From: Epiperipatus broadwayi
Taxonomy: Eukaryota > Onychophora > Udeonychophora > Euonychophora > Peripatidae
Reading direction: 5' to 3'
Assembly (NCBI GenBank): GCA_028023455.1
Contig: JAQFVV010012476.1
Location: 5,402,594 to 5,466,593, forward strand
DNA length: 64,000 nt
Shown here: positions 1 through 11,799 of the stretch, piece by piece
How positions within the stretch are numbered: the first letter of the stretch is position 1
Layout: each line of letters begins with the position of its first letter
The notes under the pieces: generated by a model
What the model was told of the DNA's origin: nothing
Database searches by the model: none
The model's input: the letters and a program-made list of their open reading frames with translations, nothing else
Translations under genes and position numbers: made by a program

Positions 1-39
1 GCCAGATAGCTACATGGGTCTGATATCAGTTCAGCATCA

Positions 40-405
40 CCACATAGTAGAAGTCTCTGCAATATATATCATTGCAAGAAAGATCTCAAAGGTACATTTA
101 TGAAAAACAAAAAAACACAAGTTAAAACTTGCTAACGCTTGTATTTATGACAATAGATGGCATTCTAAAAGATTCACGCTTGCAAGCTGAATAGAAACTG
201 TTTCATAAACACTCAAAGTTTGTGTTTAGATCTAGTTTCTTATTCCTGTCCTTCACTGATGATAGAAAATAGCTTGAAATCATGATCTGAAGGTGGAACT
301 AAAGTTAGAGATAGTGAATGCTTGTTCTGACATTTATGTAAACAAACTTACGCTTGACGGTGTTTTTGGTAGAACACCATCTATTGTGATATATATATGA
401 TTAAC
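40..405. repeat. Hammerhead-bearing repeat family A, copy 1, head-to-head pair
   Basis: Positions about 45-160 match, in reverse complement, the body of the copy at 3318-3660: both share a stretch ending in 'gcaatgatatatatt' preceded by a 'cataaatgtacc' block. From about 165 the same family runs on the plus strand and ends beside an AT run at about 405 with an 'ccatctattgtgat' end. The two halves therefore form an inverted pair. The plus half carries a hammerhead core at 250-293. The arrangement resembles flanking repeats of Penelope-like elements, which is inference because no coding part is attached here. Confidence 0.6.
250..293 (+). ncRNA. Minimal type I hammerhead ribozyme motif (family A, copy 1)
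   Basis: Stem I pairs CCTTCA (250-255) with TGAAGG (288-293), six perfect base pairs. The first core box CTGATGA (256-262) and the second box GAAA (276-279) are intact, and the cleavage triplet ATC (285-287) fits NUH. Stem III is minimal with a CATG loop, a palindrome that would allow dimer formation, as described for PLE hammerheads. Stem II (263-275) is decayed to about two pairs. The other copy at 3512-3556 keeps stem II and shows compensatory stem I changes. Confidence 0.6.
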
Positions 406-419
406 TTGTATAGTCATAT

Positions 420-1390
420 CAAAATTCACTTTTAATGTAATTTTTTTTGTCTTCCTACTTTCTGTTGTTGTTGTTCATGGTGTTGGGATAAATGGCCACT
501 TCTGAAGATAGTTAGTTGATTCAAATACTAAAATAATTTGTTTTATCAATAGCATTGTTAGTCCAACATTGTTAATGTATCAGATGTTAGTAATTTGTTG
601 CATTTCTGGAAATCTATTCCATAGAATTGTATTTTCATTTCTCACTGACCCTTGAAAGTGTTCCAAAAATTTTTCAGTTTAGATGTCATTAATCTGAATT
701 CTCACTCTCTGCATACATATATAGCATTAGATTAATTTTTTGTCAAAGTATATATGAAGATTTGAAATCACATCTACTTCAGACCACATTTATCCATTCT
801 TTAAGATCATTTCTTCTTCAAGACTCCTAGCTTTGCATTCTTTATTAATGTAATTGTTTCCCCTGTGATGACCTCCATTTTGTTTCTTTTTCCTTTTTTA
901 CATAAACTCACCAACATAATTATTTTCCTACTCTTGTATCACTTGGAATCTTTGTTTCATTTTAGAAATCAGAGTCCCTATTTTATAACAATAATTCATT
1001 TTTAAATTCTTATCTATCAATTTTATTTAAGTTATTATTAATAAAAATCTGTTTCTTGAAAATATTTTTTAATGTGTGTGCACAAAGAAATAGCTAATAT
1101 CCCTTAGTTTCTACCCCAGAGAATTGTGATTTTTCCACAAGGTTTACTTTATTGTGGAATATAGTAATTAGCACTTTAACTGAATTCATTTCTGGATAGA
1201 AGTGTAAAAATTTTATTAGGGAACTGGGGACTCTATGAGTTTAGAATTTTTTCAGGTAATATGCCTATTATAATCAGATAAAATTTGATGTGCTGACCAT
1301 AAAACAAATATATGGCTTTATATAGCTTTATTCAATGTTGAAGAATTCTATTTAATTTGTTCATCATCAAAAAGTAGGTTACTTCTCTGC
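420..1390. other. No recognised feature
   Basis: AT-rich DNA without a supported gene or repeat. Poly-T and TA-rich tracts only. Confidence 0.6.
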
Positions 1391-1394
1391 TGCT

Positions 1395-2035
1395 CATCAA
1401 ATTTAACTACTTTAGTCATTCTCCATCACCATTATTGTCAACCACTATCAACACACTGCAGAATAAAGGTCTCCTCAAGTTCAATCCATCTTCGCTGATC
1501 TCTAGCCTCTGTTCTCCATATCATCCCTGTACACTTTCTTATTTCACCTATCCATCTCACAAGTGGTCTCGTTCTAGGTCTTTTACAATCTCTTAGAATC
1601 CGGTTTCTGATTTCAATTTTTCATCTATTACCATTTCTTCTAGAAATATGTCCAGCCCATCTCCACTTCAGTCTTTTAATTCTTTTGACGATATCAGTAA
1701 CAGCTATTGTTACCCATACATTGCATTTTCGATCTCTTCTTGTTACTTCTAACATGCATCTCTCCATACTTCTTTGAGTGGTCTGGAGTCTCTGTATTGC
1801 TCTTCTATTAAATGTCCAAGTCTCAGATCCATAAATAAGAACTGATAAAACACATTTATTAAAAACCTTCCTTTTCAAACACATAGACATATTTCCTTTT
1901 AATATTACATTATTTCTATCAAAAGCCCTCCAACCAATTTTAATTATATAATTAATTTTATCTATTAAGTTTCCATCTGCAGTAATAATCTTATCAAGGT
2001 ATTTGTAGTTGTTAACTTGAGAATATATCTTTTAT
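1395..2035 (-). pseudogene. RTE-type LINE reverse transcriptase C-terminus, 5' truncated
   Basis: Reading the minus strand leftward gives the end of an RTE-clade non-LTR retrotransposon polyprotein. The open part at 1621-1890 contains the family signatures LKRKVFNKCVL, YGSETWTFNRR, QTTQRSMERCML and LKWRWAGHISRR, the thumb and connector region after the RT fingers and palm. It continues past a stop near 1621 into RPRTRPLVRWIGEIRKC and ends with RRWIELEETFILQC. Several in-frame stops make it a dead copy. The 5' end stops near 2035, as expected for LINE truncation. The same family recurs at 7690-8460 and, as a short end, at 46465-46610, all on the minus strand. Confidence 0.85.
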
Positions 2036-2511
2036 AAATGTTATACTCAGTCTAAAAAGTGAAGAAAATTCTATTATGCTTACATTGAGAATCATCACTA
2101 GTCAAAATGATTAAATATTGTTTATAGCCATTGTAGAAAAATATAATCATTTATTGAGAAGAATGGATTAAAAAAATATCATAATATGATCATTATAATC
2201 ATCCATTGAAAATTCACTGCAAGATTAAGTTTTTTCCAAATATCTTCTCCTTGAAGTTTTATCACAAGTCTAAGTATTTATTTTTTAAAACTGTCTTGCA
2301 ACTTCATTTCTCGTTCTACCTTAAAAAATCTGATTTCGGAGACTGATTTTTTTCTTTTAATAATGAAAAAATAATTCGTTATTTTGCCTATTATTTCTTT
2401 TAAAAGTGTTTGACTTAATCTGATTATATATATATATTTAATTTTTAAAAGTATCACTTTGAGTTTAAGCTATTCATTTTTTTTCATAACTTTTTTTATT
2501 CACGGTTTATG

Positions 2512-2598
2512 TCATCTGTGTTTTATTTTTGAATCTAGAATCCACGTTTCACAACCATAAATCAAGATAGGTGAAACATTAATTAAAATCGATTTTAA
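2512..2598 (-). pseudogene. Short RTE-like RT fragment
   Basis: The minus strand encodes LKSILINVSPILIYGCETW followed by ILDSKIKHR and a stop. The LxYGCETW motif is typical of the RT thumb region in RTE/CR1-like LINEs. It belongs to a subfamily different from the YGSETW copy at 1395-2035. Surrounding sequence up to about 2800 may be decayed remains of the same element, but I cannot support it by motif. Confidence 0.5.
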
Positions 2599-2599
2599 G

Positions 2600-3315
2600 T
2601 ACAAATCATATACTTTTTAAATATAGTATTACGTTTTCTAAATCTTAGAAACCATTTTAATTTTTTTTATTTTTTACCTTTTATTTGCTCTAATTGATGC
2701 AGAGCTGATCAAAGTAAATACAATTATACAACTCTTCAATTCTTTTTTCAATCACTTTGATGTTCTTATTTTATATAAATGTATTAAACACGACTTCAGT
2801 ATAACTAAAATTTATTTTCAAGGTTTTTTAAAGAAAATTGGCCAAATGTAGTTCACAAATTTTTTATTTTAAATCAGCTGTTGTTGATGCAAAAATAACA
2901 TTTTTTTTTGCAAACATGAGATAATTTATATTCGTCTTGAAATTTGACATATCATGATCTAAACATTTACATTTTTTTCTTTCAAAATTGCTGAAAATAA
3001 TTATGAAGTCTTTTTCTTTCTGTGTTGATTTTTCCCCAATCAATAATTTCATAAACTTTAATAAGAAAGTGATATTTTTATAAGTTTTTTTAATTTCTTT
3101 ATAATTCACATTATTCTTTTAATTTTTTTTAAATCTTTAATATCAGATGGTATATATGTATTAAAAAATTCCATAAATAAAGTGTCTTACATTAGATAAA
3201 GTGTGTTAACATGTATTTTGAATTTGTCTATGTATACCTTTGCCTGCTTATAATAATATAGTGACATTTCATTGGAACCCACAAGCCATCTTCTGCATAA
3301 TAAAAGTCATTTGGG
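2600..3315. other. No recognised feature
   Basis: AT-rich DNA with long poly-T/poly-A stretches. Possibly decayed LINE sequence at its left end; nothing else is supported. Confidence 0.5.
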
Positions 3316-3317
3316 TA

Positions 3318-3660
3318 GTAGAAATCATTCAGAAAGAATACAGAGATGTAAACAAAAGCTTGTTAGGAGCTATTGGTAAAGCTCCATCTAGTGATCATAA
3401 AATGCAAGCTAAGAGCAAGTTACGATATTTATAACTTGTTTTGTTTATCATAAATGTACCCTTGAAGGTTTTTGCAATGATATATATTACAGAGTTTCTA
3501 CTCTTTCCTACTCTTTACTGAAGTGAGCCAACTAGCTCGAAACCATGATCTAAAGATTGGAGACAATGAAAGAGATATTGAATTCTATCTCTCTCGGCGT
3601 TTAGGTAAACAAAAGCTTGTTAGGAGCTATTGGTAAAGCTCCATCTAGTGATCATATATA
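3318..3660 (+). repeat. Hammerhead-bearing repeat family A, copy 2, partial tandem
   Basis: The block starting 'gtaaacaaaagcttgttagg' at 3348 recurs at 3605, so the unit length is 257 bp and about 1.2 units are present. The left end (3318-3347) is the tail of a preceding unit and keeps a degenerate hammerhead 3' half ('tagaaatcattcagaaag'). The right end runs into a (TA)n tract. Units of this size with one hammerhead each resemble PLE flanking repeats and the small metazoan 'retrozyme' arrays; the choice between these is open. Confidence 0.65.
3512..3556 (+). ncRNA. Minimal type I hammerhead ribozyme motif (family A, copy 2)
   Basis: Stem I TCTTTA (3512-3517) pairs perfectly with TAAAGA (3551-3556). 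The first box reads CTGAAGT (3518-3524), which matches CUGANGA except for the last base. Stem II GAGC (3525-3528) pairs with GCTC (3535-3538) around a six-base loop. GAAA is at 3539-3542, then C, the palindromic loop CATG, and the NUH site ATC (3548-3550). Compared with copy 1, two stem I pairs differ by compensatory change (C-G to T-A). The A-to-T in the last core base predicts this copy is impaired. Confidence 0.65.
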
Positions 3661-3691
3661 TATATATATAATGTCCATTAATTAAAACAAA

Positions 3692-4127
3692 ATTGTAATT
3701 ATAATAAAAATAATAAATTTAATGGTAACAAACTATTATAAACAATCTTTAAATCCACAGAAGTACTTTTGGTTAATTTATTAAACCTACCTCAACTGCC
3801 ATTAAATTTTTAAAAAAAGCAAACATCATCAATTCAAATCCCATGAATCTTGTATTTTAATGTTAGCCACTTGTCTAATAAATAGATAAGTCGCTAACAT
3901 TAAAATACGAGATTCATGGGATTTAAAGTGATGACATGACAAGTGGCTAACATTAAAATATGAGATTCATGGGATTTGAATTGATGACATTTGCTTCCGC
4001 TTTTTTTTTTAATTCAATGGCAGTTGAGACAAGTTTAAGAAATTAACCAAAAGTACTTCTGCGGATTTAAGGATTGTTTATAATAGTTTGTTACCATTAA
4101 ATTTATTATTTTTATTATAATTACAAT
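3692..4127. repeat. 436-bp fold-back element between AT microsatellites
   Basis: The left arm (3692-3875, starting 'attgtaattataataaaa') is the near-perfect inverse of the right arm (3938-4127). The spacer (3876-3937) holds an extra partial copy of the arm's inner end. (TA)n tracts flank both sides. Near the centre each arm carries 'gtggctaacattaaaa' followed by 'gggatttgaattg', which loosely resembles a tRNA A box and B box. No coding region. It could be a MITE with long inverted repeats or a head-to-head flanking-repeat pair like others in the window. Confidence 0.8.
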
Positions 4128-4139
4128 ATATATATATAT

Positions 4140-7100
4140 ATATCATTAAAATTTTCTCATACTCATCTAAAAGTATAGTTTCCATAAAGTGAATAGTTCT
4201 GTCACTGACTCATACTATTTGAACTTGGAAATTTTTTAAAAACAAAAAAATATATTTTGAGATCTATTTAAATGCTGATATCTGCTTATTATGGTTAAGT
4301 AAAAACAAAAAATGAATCTATAAATTTGTGGCTTAGCTTTCATATGAGAATAATTGGACACATCTATTTAGTGAGTAATATTGGATGGTTGGTTATTGCC
4401 ACCTATCTGGAAAAAAAAAAAGCTCAAGCCTGTCAAAAAAAAATTCAAATTTGTTCAGTTCAGATTAGATTTGAAACCATGCTATAGGTATGACAGACCC
4501 CTAATTATTGTAATACTAACTTATTATTATATATATGACTTGAAAGATTTGGTCATACTTTTGTATAGAAAAAAAACATCACTGTCAAATAAAATTTAAA
4601 AAAAATTTCTAAATTTGAATTATTAAATATATTTGAAACATATTAAATTGTTGCTAAAGAAAACATAACTAAGAAAAGTATATTCAATTGGCTATAAGAT
4701 TTTATATTGTTATGGTTTGCACACTCATCTGTCATGTCCTTAACATGAGGTTTGAAGTCAGGTAAAACTTGAATATTTTTCTTATGGCTAAAGATTTCAA
4801 GCTACTTTAGAATTTAATAATAACAGTAGAAAACTTCCTTTTCCACACATATAATGCCCCCTACTATCACCTTCTAGATATTACTATATTCTTTACTGTA
4901 TTCAAATCCCCATCCCCAGTCTGATAAAAGAGATACAAATGCAGTGAAGTGTCTAGTAATCACTGATTACTTGAGTATACAGTAGATGATGTTAGAGAAG
5001 TGAGCTGTTTTAAATTTACAATTTTTTTCCAAGATACTTAATCACAAAAAATATACCTAGATATTCAATTATTGATCAGTAATATGTGACTAATAATTTT
5101 TTAGGTAGAAAATAAGCAATGAAGGAAAGTATTTGATGCAGTTTAACTTGTGTGGAAATTTTAAAATCAAAAGATAAAAATTATTGAATCAACTAAAAAA
5201 AAAAAAAACATCTATTTGTTTCTAGAACATAACTATTGGGCTTATTCTGTCAGCTTAGCGCCAAAATATATACAATTTGACTTGCATATCCCATAAATAC
5301 TCATACTGTTGACTATAAGTCTGTTTCTTCAGTTTTTAATGCTTTGAAGGAATGCTGACAGGTTTTATTTCCATCGTGATCTATTTTAAACTACTATTTT
5401 ATGTTTAAATATATTTTATTATAAATTTTTAAAAAAATGTAGATTTAATCTTTATATTATATATAAAACTGTGTGTTTTCTTTATTTCACATCGACTTCT
5501 AAAATTTGTTAATAAAGAGGATCTATATCTTTTATCTTTATCCTTTTTTTTCCTTTTATATGTTTACTTTTTTAAGAACTATAAATATCTTTCTCAGATT
5601 GTTAATGTATGTGGAAACATAATGGTTGAAATTAATCACAGAATCAAAGTTAGTTGAAATGTTTTTGGTCAAAATAGTTTGATATTTAAAAAGAAATAAA
5701 CCCTTTTACCAACAAATAAATATTTTTACTAAACATGTTTTATCACTGTTTATTATGAATTTGAGATCTGGCATCTAAGCACTACAGAAGAACTGGACCA
5801 AACAATGAAATATAGATATATGTTTGAATTTAAATCAGACATCTTTGTCATCTTTAATAAAATTAAAAAATGAAATTAGGCCTGATATATTAATATATGA
5901 GATGGCAATAGATAGGAGAGATTTATAGAGAGATGACATGAAATGTATAAAGCTATGAATCAAAAAACTGATTAAATTGGGAAACTTTCATTAAAAAAAT
6001 GATGATAACAAACAAAATTTATCAACATCATATCTATCAAAAATTCAGTATATCAACCCAGATCATTTTCTCCAAGTTCTTTTTTATTCTTCAAGCATTC
6101 ATAAACACTTTCTTTCTTTTCTCTAACCAATCTGTTTTCTTCAATATATTGGACATAATTCTTCCACCTTCAAGACCATGCATGCCTCATTCATTTTTTT
6201 TTTTAATTTCCTAAAAAAAAAAAGTGAGAAAGGGGGATTTTTATTTACTATTCGTTGTTGTTGTTGCTATGTTTCCAACATAACTTTTAATATTTTAAAA
6301 AATTCATTCTTCCTTTTATTTATTTCTAATTATTCAAGTCACTGCCAGAGTACAAATTACACATACAAAATTATTCTTTTTTTTAAAAAAAAAAAGTCTT
6401 ATTTTAACGGGCTATTGAATAATCTAAAGTCTGCCTAACACTAGCTTTCTGTCCAACTACCATTTTAAAATTTGATTTTGTTCGCTTATTTATATTACTT
6501 AAAACATGGTAATAAGTATTTAGCACAATATATTTTTAATCCAAATTCCTGTATATATTTTATATGTTATAAAAAGCGCTGGAATTGTAAACAATTAATC
6601 TCACTATTTAAAATTAGTTTACAAATTTTTTTTTTTTTTTTAATAAAAAAGTATTAAGATGAAATTTTAAAAATTTGAAGGAAAACGTCAGAAAAAAGCT
6701 AAATTAAAAAGTTAGATGACGTCATATCATTTTGATTATATTAGGATTTAAATAGCTATTTCTATAGTAAATCAATATATTTTACTTTTTTTGCAAATTG
6801 CGTTTTTGTAATTTTCTTTTTTAAAACTAATATTGCTAAAAGTCAATTATACATTAAAAACTTTCAATAAATTTTTCTATCCGATTATTAACAATTTGAA
6901 ATTTACGATGTAACGCAATTATTAAACAATACCCCCCTTTTTTATTATTCTAAAATGATTAAGTAAAATTTTTGATAGGTCTGCCATCTCGTGAGTCATT
7001 CTAAAACTTTATTGCTGCTTTAAATTGTATTGACGACATTTATTAATACTGAACAATAGATGGGCAGTCAAAGTAATTGATTTTTTTCTCTGCGTTAGCT

Positions 7101-7685
7101 ATGGATTTAGTATTACATCTACTGATCTTACATAATTATATAATGCTTTTGAAGATTTTATTGTAGACAATAGCAATAAAGTTTAAAAATGACTGAAAAT
7201 AATACAAAGTGATTTAAAATATAAGAAAAAATAAACACTACTAAGTAAGACATGCAACAGCTATAAATATTTTGGATAATGGTATAACTCATGAGTTAAA
7301 AAAGTCTTGTCTTATGACACACTGGAAAAAGCAGAACATTAATCAAAAAAGTAACAGTAAAGAGGACAGCACTACTTATCATGATTTTTCAATTTCTGGG
7401 TAATGAGGATTTGAATTACTCTTCATCCTTTTATTCTCACACTAATAATACCTAAATACCTATTTATTGATCAATAGTAGATGATTAGCTCGATATGGTT
7501 ATGGACTAGTGGCCAAAAAGTAAAATCCTATATTTGATTGGAACAGAAGTCAAACTCAAATCATATATGTGATAATTACATTATGAGTCTGTGTAAAATT
7601 AATAACAGCTGAATTTTATAATGCAGAACAATTGATTTATATGTAGTAACTTCATTAAGATATTCAGCTTTTCAATCCCAATTTG
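4140..7685. other. No recognised feature
   Basis: About 3.5 kb of AT-rich DNA with homopolymer tracts. Short reading frames here (for example 5999-6657) are low-complexity lysine, phenylalanine and isoleucine strings with no domain character. I see no repeat or gene. Confidence 0.55.
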
Positions 7686-7689
7686 AAGT

Positions 7690-8460
7690 TACACTACTGT
7701 TGTAGATCATTATCATCAACAACAATTATCATTCCACTGCAGGATGAAAGTCTCTCCAAGTTCAATCCATCTTCTCTGATTTCTAGCCTCTATTCTTCAC
7801 CTCACTTCTGAACACTTTCTTGTTTCATCCATCCATCTCATGTGTGGTCTCTTTCTGTGTCTTTTACCATCTCTTGGCATCCAGTTTAACATTTCAATTG
7901 TTCATCTATTGTCATCTCTTCTAGAAATATGTCCAGCCCAACCACCACTTCAGTCTTTTAATTTTTTCACCAATGCCAGTAACACTTGTTTGTTCTCTTA
8001 CTCATGTATTGTGTTTTTGATCTCTTCTTGTTACTCTTAATATGCATCTCTCCATACTTCTTTGAGTGGTCTGAAGTCTTTGCATTGCTTTTTTATTAGG
8101 TGTCCAAGTTTCATATCCATAAGTAAAACTGGTAAAACACATTTATTAAAAGCCTTCCTTTTCAAACACATGGACATATTTCCTTTTTAATATTAAGTTA
8201 ATTTTACCAAAAGCACTCCAGCCAAGTTTAATTCTATGATTAATTTCATCCATTATGTTTTCATCACTAGAAATAATCTGACCAAGTTATTTGTAGCTGT
8301 TAATTTCTTCTAACTCATCAGTATGAATATTTATTTTGATCTTTTGAAAAAATACGTTAAACATTACCTTAATCTTTTTAATGTTTACCTTTTTTACTTT
8401 CATTTGATAACTTTTGCAACATTTTGTGGATAGTAGGTTTTATTTTCCATTAATAGATTG
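7690..8460 (-). pseudogene. RTE-type LINE reverse transcriptase C-terminus, second copy
   Basis: A diverged copy of the 1395-2035 family that reaches further upstream. On the minus strand it shows VNIKKIKVMFNVFF (the end of the RT palm), then ELEEINSY, LGQIISSDENIMDEINHRI and LGWSAFGK. These correspond to the RTE segment before the YGSETWTF block. The downstream part reads as the thumb region with frameshifts and stops. The 3' end at about 7690 has 'atcatcaacaacaattatc', consistent with the simple-repeat tail of RTE elements. The 5' end is truncated near 8460. Confidence 0.8.
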
Positions 8461-8803
8461 TTACTCAAAAAGCAATAAACTCTTTGACCACATCAGTAGT
8501 GCTTTTGAATGCAAATACATGAGTTTAGTATCTGTACACAGGTGTGTGTAACTCACACTCCACCTCAATATTTTTTTTCATATTCAATACGTTGAACGCT
8601 TTAATTATGTTCTTTTAAGCAGCCTTACACGGACTAATTTCATAACTATTATTTATACTTTTTATTCTTAATAAAAATAAAACTTGAAATGTAAATATTT
8701 AATAAAGATTAATTTTAATTTTTTTGAAAAATCACAAATTTAAAAATGAAAAATAATCTTGAAAATAATATGTCAATTTTGCAAATTAACAAAGGATATA
8801 ATG

Positions 8804-8830
8804 CACTTCGGCTAAATATATATTATATCC
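8804..8830. repeat. Short inverted repeat
   Basis: GGATATAAT (8804-8812) and ATTATATCC (8822-8830) are exact inverse copies around a short loop. It lies just outside the left end of the long AT-rich repeat at 8880 and could be a hairpin at its terminus; function unknown. Confidence 0.4.
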
Positions 8831-8879
8831 TCACCTTCAGGTCAATACATAATAGAAAATAAAACTAGCTCAAATAAAA

Positions 8880-11790
8880 TAATAAATAATAAAGATATCC
8901 TATGATAAATTTCTATCATTCGACTAGCTCTAACTAATTAATATAGGGGCCACAAGAGGCACTGTTTCTGTATCAACCACAGAAATATCCAGAGTAGGGG
9001 CCCAAATGCAGCGATGCAAGTTCCAGCCAACTACCCTAATTAATAAATAATATATGGTTGATTCATGAAAATTAAATTACTAAAATACTAATAAATCATG
9101 AGACAATTTAGTGAAGGTAAAGCAGTAAATAATAAGAATAAATTTATAGTATTCTTAAGACTTTTAAAAACTAATAATAAGTAATTTAGTACAATATTAC
9201 TAAACTAAATTCTAATCTCTTTTACTAAAAATATAATTATAACTATCTCAGATTCTTGAAAAATAAATCTAATCAATTTTAAAAAATCTCCTGCAGTCAA
9301 GTTTGATGAGGGATTTTATAACATTCCTAACTACACCTAAATAATAATAATAACAATAATAATAAATAATATTCCTACTCCTAATTAAATAACTATTAAT
9401 CCTATCTACTATTTAACACTATGATAACTAATAATAATGATAGTAACAATAATATTAATAATATAATTATTTTATTTCTTATGTGGCATCTTAATATGAC
9501 ATAATCTCAAATATGTGGCAACAAACAATATTAAAATTCTATGCAGTAAATTGTGTGATCAATTATGACTAAGAAAAATTATTTAAATATCATATTCTGG
9601 ATAACTTTTATTTCTTAAACATGAATAATTTATTTATACTGTGTAAATGTATCATATTTATATTGGATTCTGTTAATCATGCATTTGAGTGAATAAATCA
9701 ATCAACATAACACAGAGATTTTTAAAACAAATTTATTGCACTTTTCATTAAAAACAAAACTATTTACAAGTTTCACTAAATAAAATTTAATAAAATACAA
9801 ATTTAACTAAAGTAAGATTGAATTACACATTTCAATTATATAAGAAAAATTAGAAAGTAGAAAAACCTTCGTTCTGGCTTATGCATTATTTATCATACAT
9901 AAAATAAAATAAAATGTTAATTTAGACCTACGCTTTATAATCTAATGAAATTTTTTGCTAATTAAATAAATAGACAATATAGCTTTAATAAATGTACACA
10001 AAAATATAAATACTTAAAATAATGTTCATTTTGAAAAAATGTTTTAAGTTTATTCAATAAATGAAAATTGAATTTAACAAAAATAGTGTTGATGTTATAC
10101 TAGATACTTTTTGCTTGGTACCATTCTCAAAAGCCTTATATATGTTTCATGTTTTCTTTTAAAGAATAATATAAAATAATGTTCATAAAATATAAACATT
10201 TATCACACTTTGTGTTGCTCATTTTGATGTTTCAACTTTTTTAAAAAAAATATGCATTGATTTGTGAAAAAATCAAAAATATCAAAATTATTTATAAAAT
10301 ATCATTAATAATTATAATTTCTTTTATCATCAGAGATAGTTTAATAAAAATATGAAAAGATAACTATGATGCTGTATTACTTTACTATCAGTATTTACAT
10401 TCAATTTCATTGGTATTTCATCTTAATCTAAACAAGAAAAACCTATCTTACTTCCTTTTGAAAACAATACATCAAGTCAAAAATTATTTATTATTCTTCT
10501 TTCATAAAATACAATGCTATATGATGTAATAGCTATTGAAATTAAGATAGTGGTACGATGCATAGGACATGAAGGAATGACTAGAGTAATAATCCACATG
10601 GAAACAGTGTGAAAGAATAGGTATTACTTTTGTCCAATACCTTCAAAAAATAATGTCTAGGTTATTTATTCAACTTTTACAGATCATTTTTAAAATATGA
10701 AAATATCAAACACTGCCCATGGAAAATACATACAAGAAACAGGGCTACATTATCTGTACTTGCATAAAACTACTAAGATAAAAATATAGGCTATTTTCCT
10801 ATCTTCTTAACATATTCTACATATAAGGCATCCAAGGGTTTCATTATATACTTCCCCATAATTATCAATTAAAACTCCAAAATAGATCCAACATCCACAT
10901 CACAAAATAACTAGCATTACTCATAATAACAAACAAAGTTAACATATGACATTATCAATCCAGAACTACTATAAGAAAAAGGTTTTATTCACTAAAAACT
11001 TAGCAACAAAAACACAAATGACTTTGATTTTAAAACATTAAAATCAATATTCAAATATTTAAAAAGTATGGTTTCATTCAGTAAAGAATCATGAAAAATT
11101 GTGAGCATCAATAAATTATATTAAACTTCGTATCTCTTTTTTTTTTAAAAAATCATAGCTTATATCTCAGAATAATAATAAAAAATCTATATGTGTAATT
11201 AATGCACACATACTCATACATTCATATGATAAATGCGATATTTCAAAAATATTCCAAGCAACTCTAGAAAAATATATATATATATGTCACATAATAATTA
11301 AACAATTTTAAATTACCTAGTGACTTTATGATTTACAAAACCATTATTTTAGATGTCTTCTGATTCACTTCAGCATAAGAAAAACATATTAATCAAAAAA
11401 CAGTCGTCCAATACACCAACTATTATATTTAAAATGTTTTTCAAAAACTTTAAAAAAAAAAAAATTAAAAGATTTTTTTTTAAAAATATTAACATTAATA
11501 TTGTTAGAATAAATAGAAAAAATATTTAAAATGTAACTTTCCTATCCTCTACTATAAATTCTAATACTAAAGTTAGTATACTTAAAATAATAATTCAAAA
11601 CTAAATTTAGGTAATCCAATTCATGTCTGTCTTCCAATAAAGTTCAACTAAAGTCCTTTATTACAATTTAACGCTTCAAATTGAAACCTCCGGGGTTGCT
11701 ACACGATGGATATTGGCTGAAAGTTTTTCTAGCACAACACTCTCTCCTTTTATAGCACAAATAACAATAGAGAAAAAATAATAACAACTC
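8880..11790 (-). repeat. Unclassified AT-rich long repeat F, copy 1
   Basis: Read on the minus strand, this region is collinear with 40690-43070 on the plus strand. Matching landmarks in order include 'tgtagccctgt' with 'gcagtgtttgatatt' (near 10690-10760, versus 'catagccctatg' and 'acagtgtttatatt' near 41320-41360), 'attactctag' then 'tcctatgcatc' (near 10560-10600, versus 41490-41520), and 'gtggca' blocks near 9490-9530 (versus 42670-42720). No open reading frame of note. Copy 1 has a GC-richer patch at about 8945-9025 without a clear partner. It could be a long LTR, a non-coding retroelement or an old DNA element. Confidence 0.6.
11746..11754 (-). promoter_or_regulatory. TATA-box-like site at one end of repeat F
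   Basis: The minus strand reads GCTATAAAAGGAGAGAG, a textbook TATA motif. It is followed about 90 bases on by a GC-richer stretch (CCCCGGAGG) and an AATAAA signal near 11660. If repeat F is an LTR this would be a U3-R layout. There is no start-site evidence, and TATA-like strings are common in AT-rich DNA. Confidence 0.25.
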
Positions 11791-11799
11791 CAATAGTCA

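Noticed and set aside
5999-6657. Cluster of small plus-strand reading frames
   Set aside because: Low-complexity Phe/Ile/Lys/Asn composition caused by AT richness; no domain, no overlap logic, no repeats.
8945-9025. GC-richer patch as an RNA gene
   Set aside because: No stable fold or known RNA motif recognised; it sits inside repeat F and may be a copy-specific insertion.
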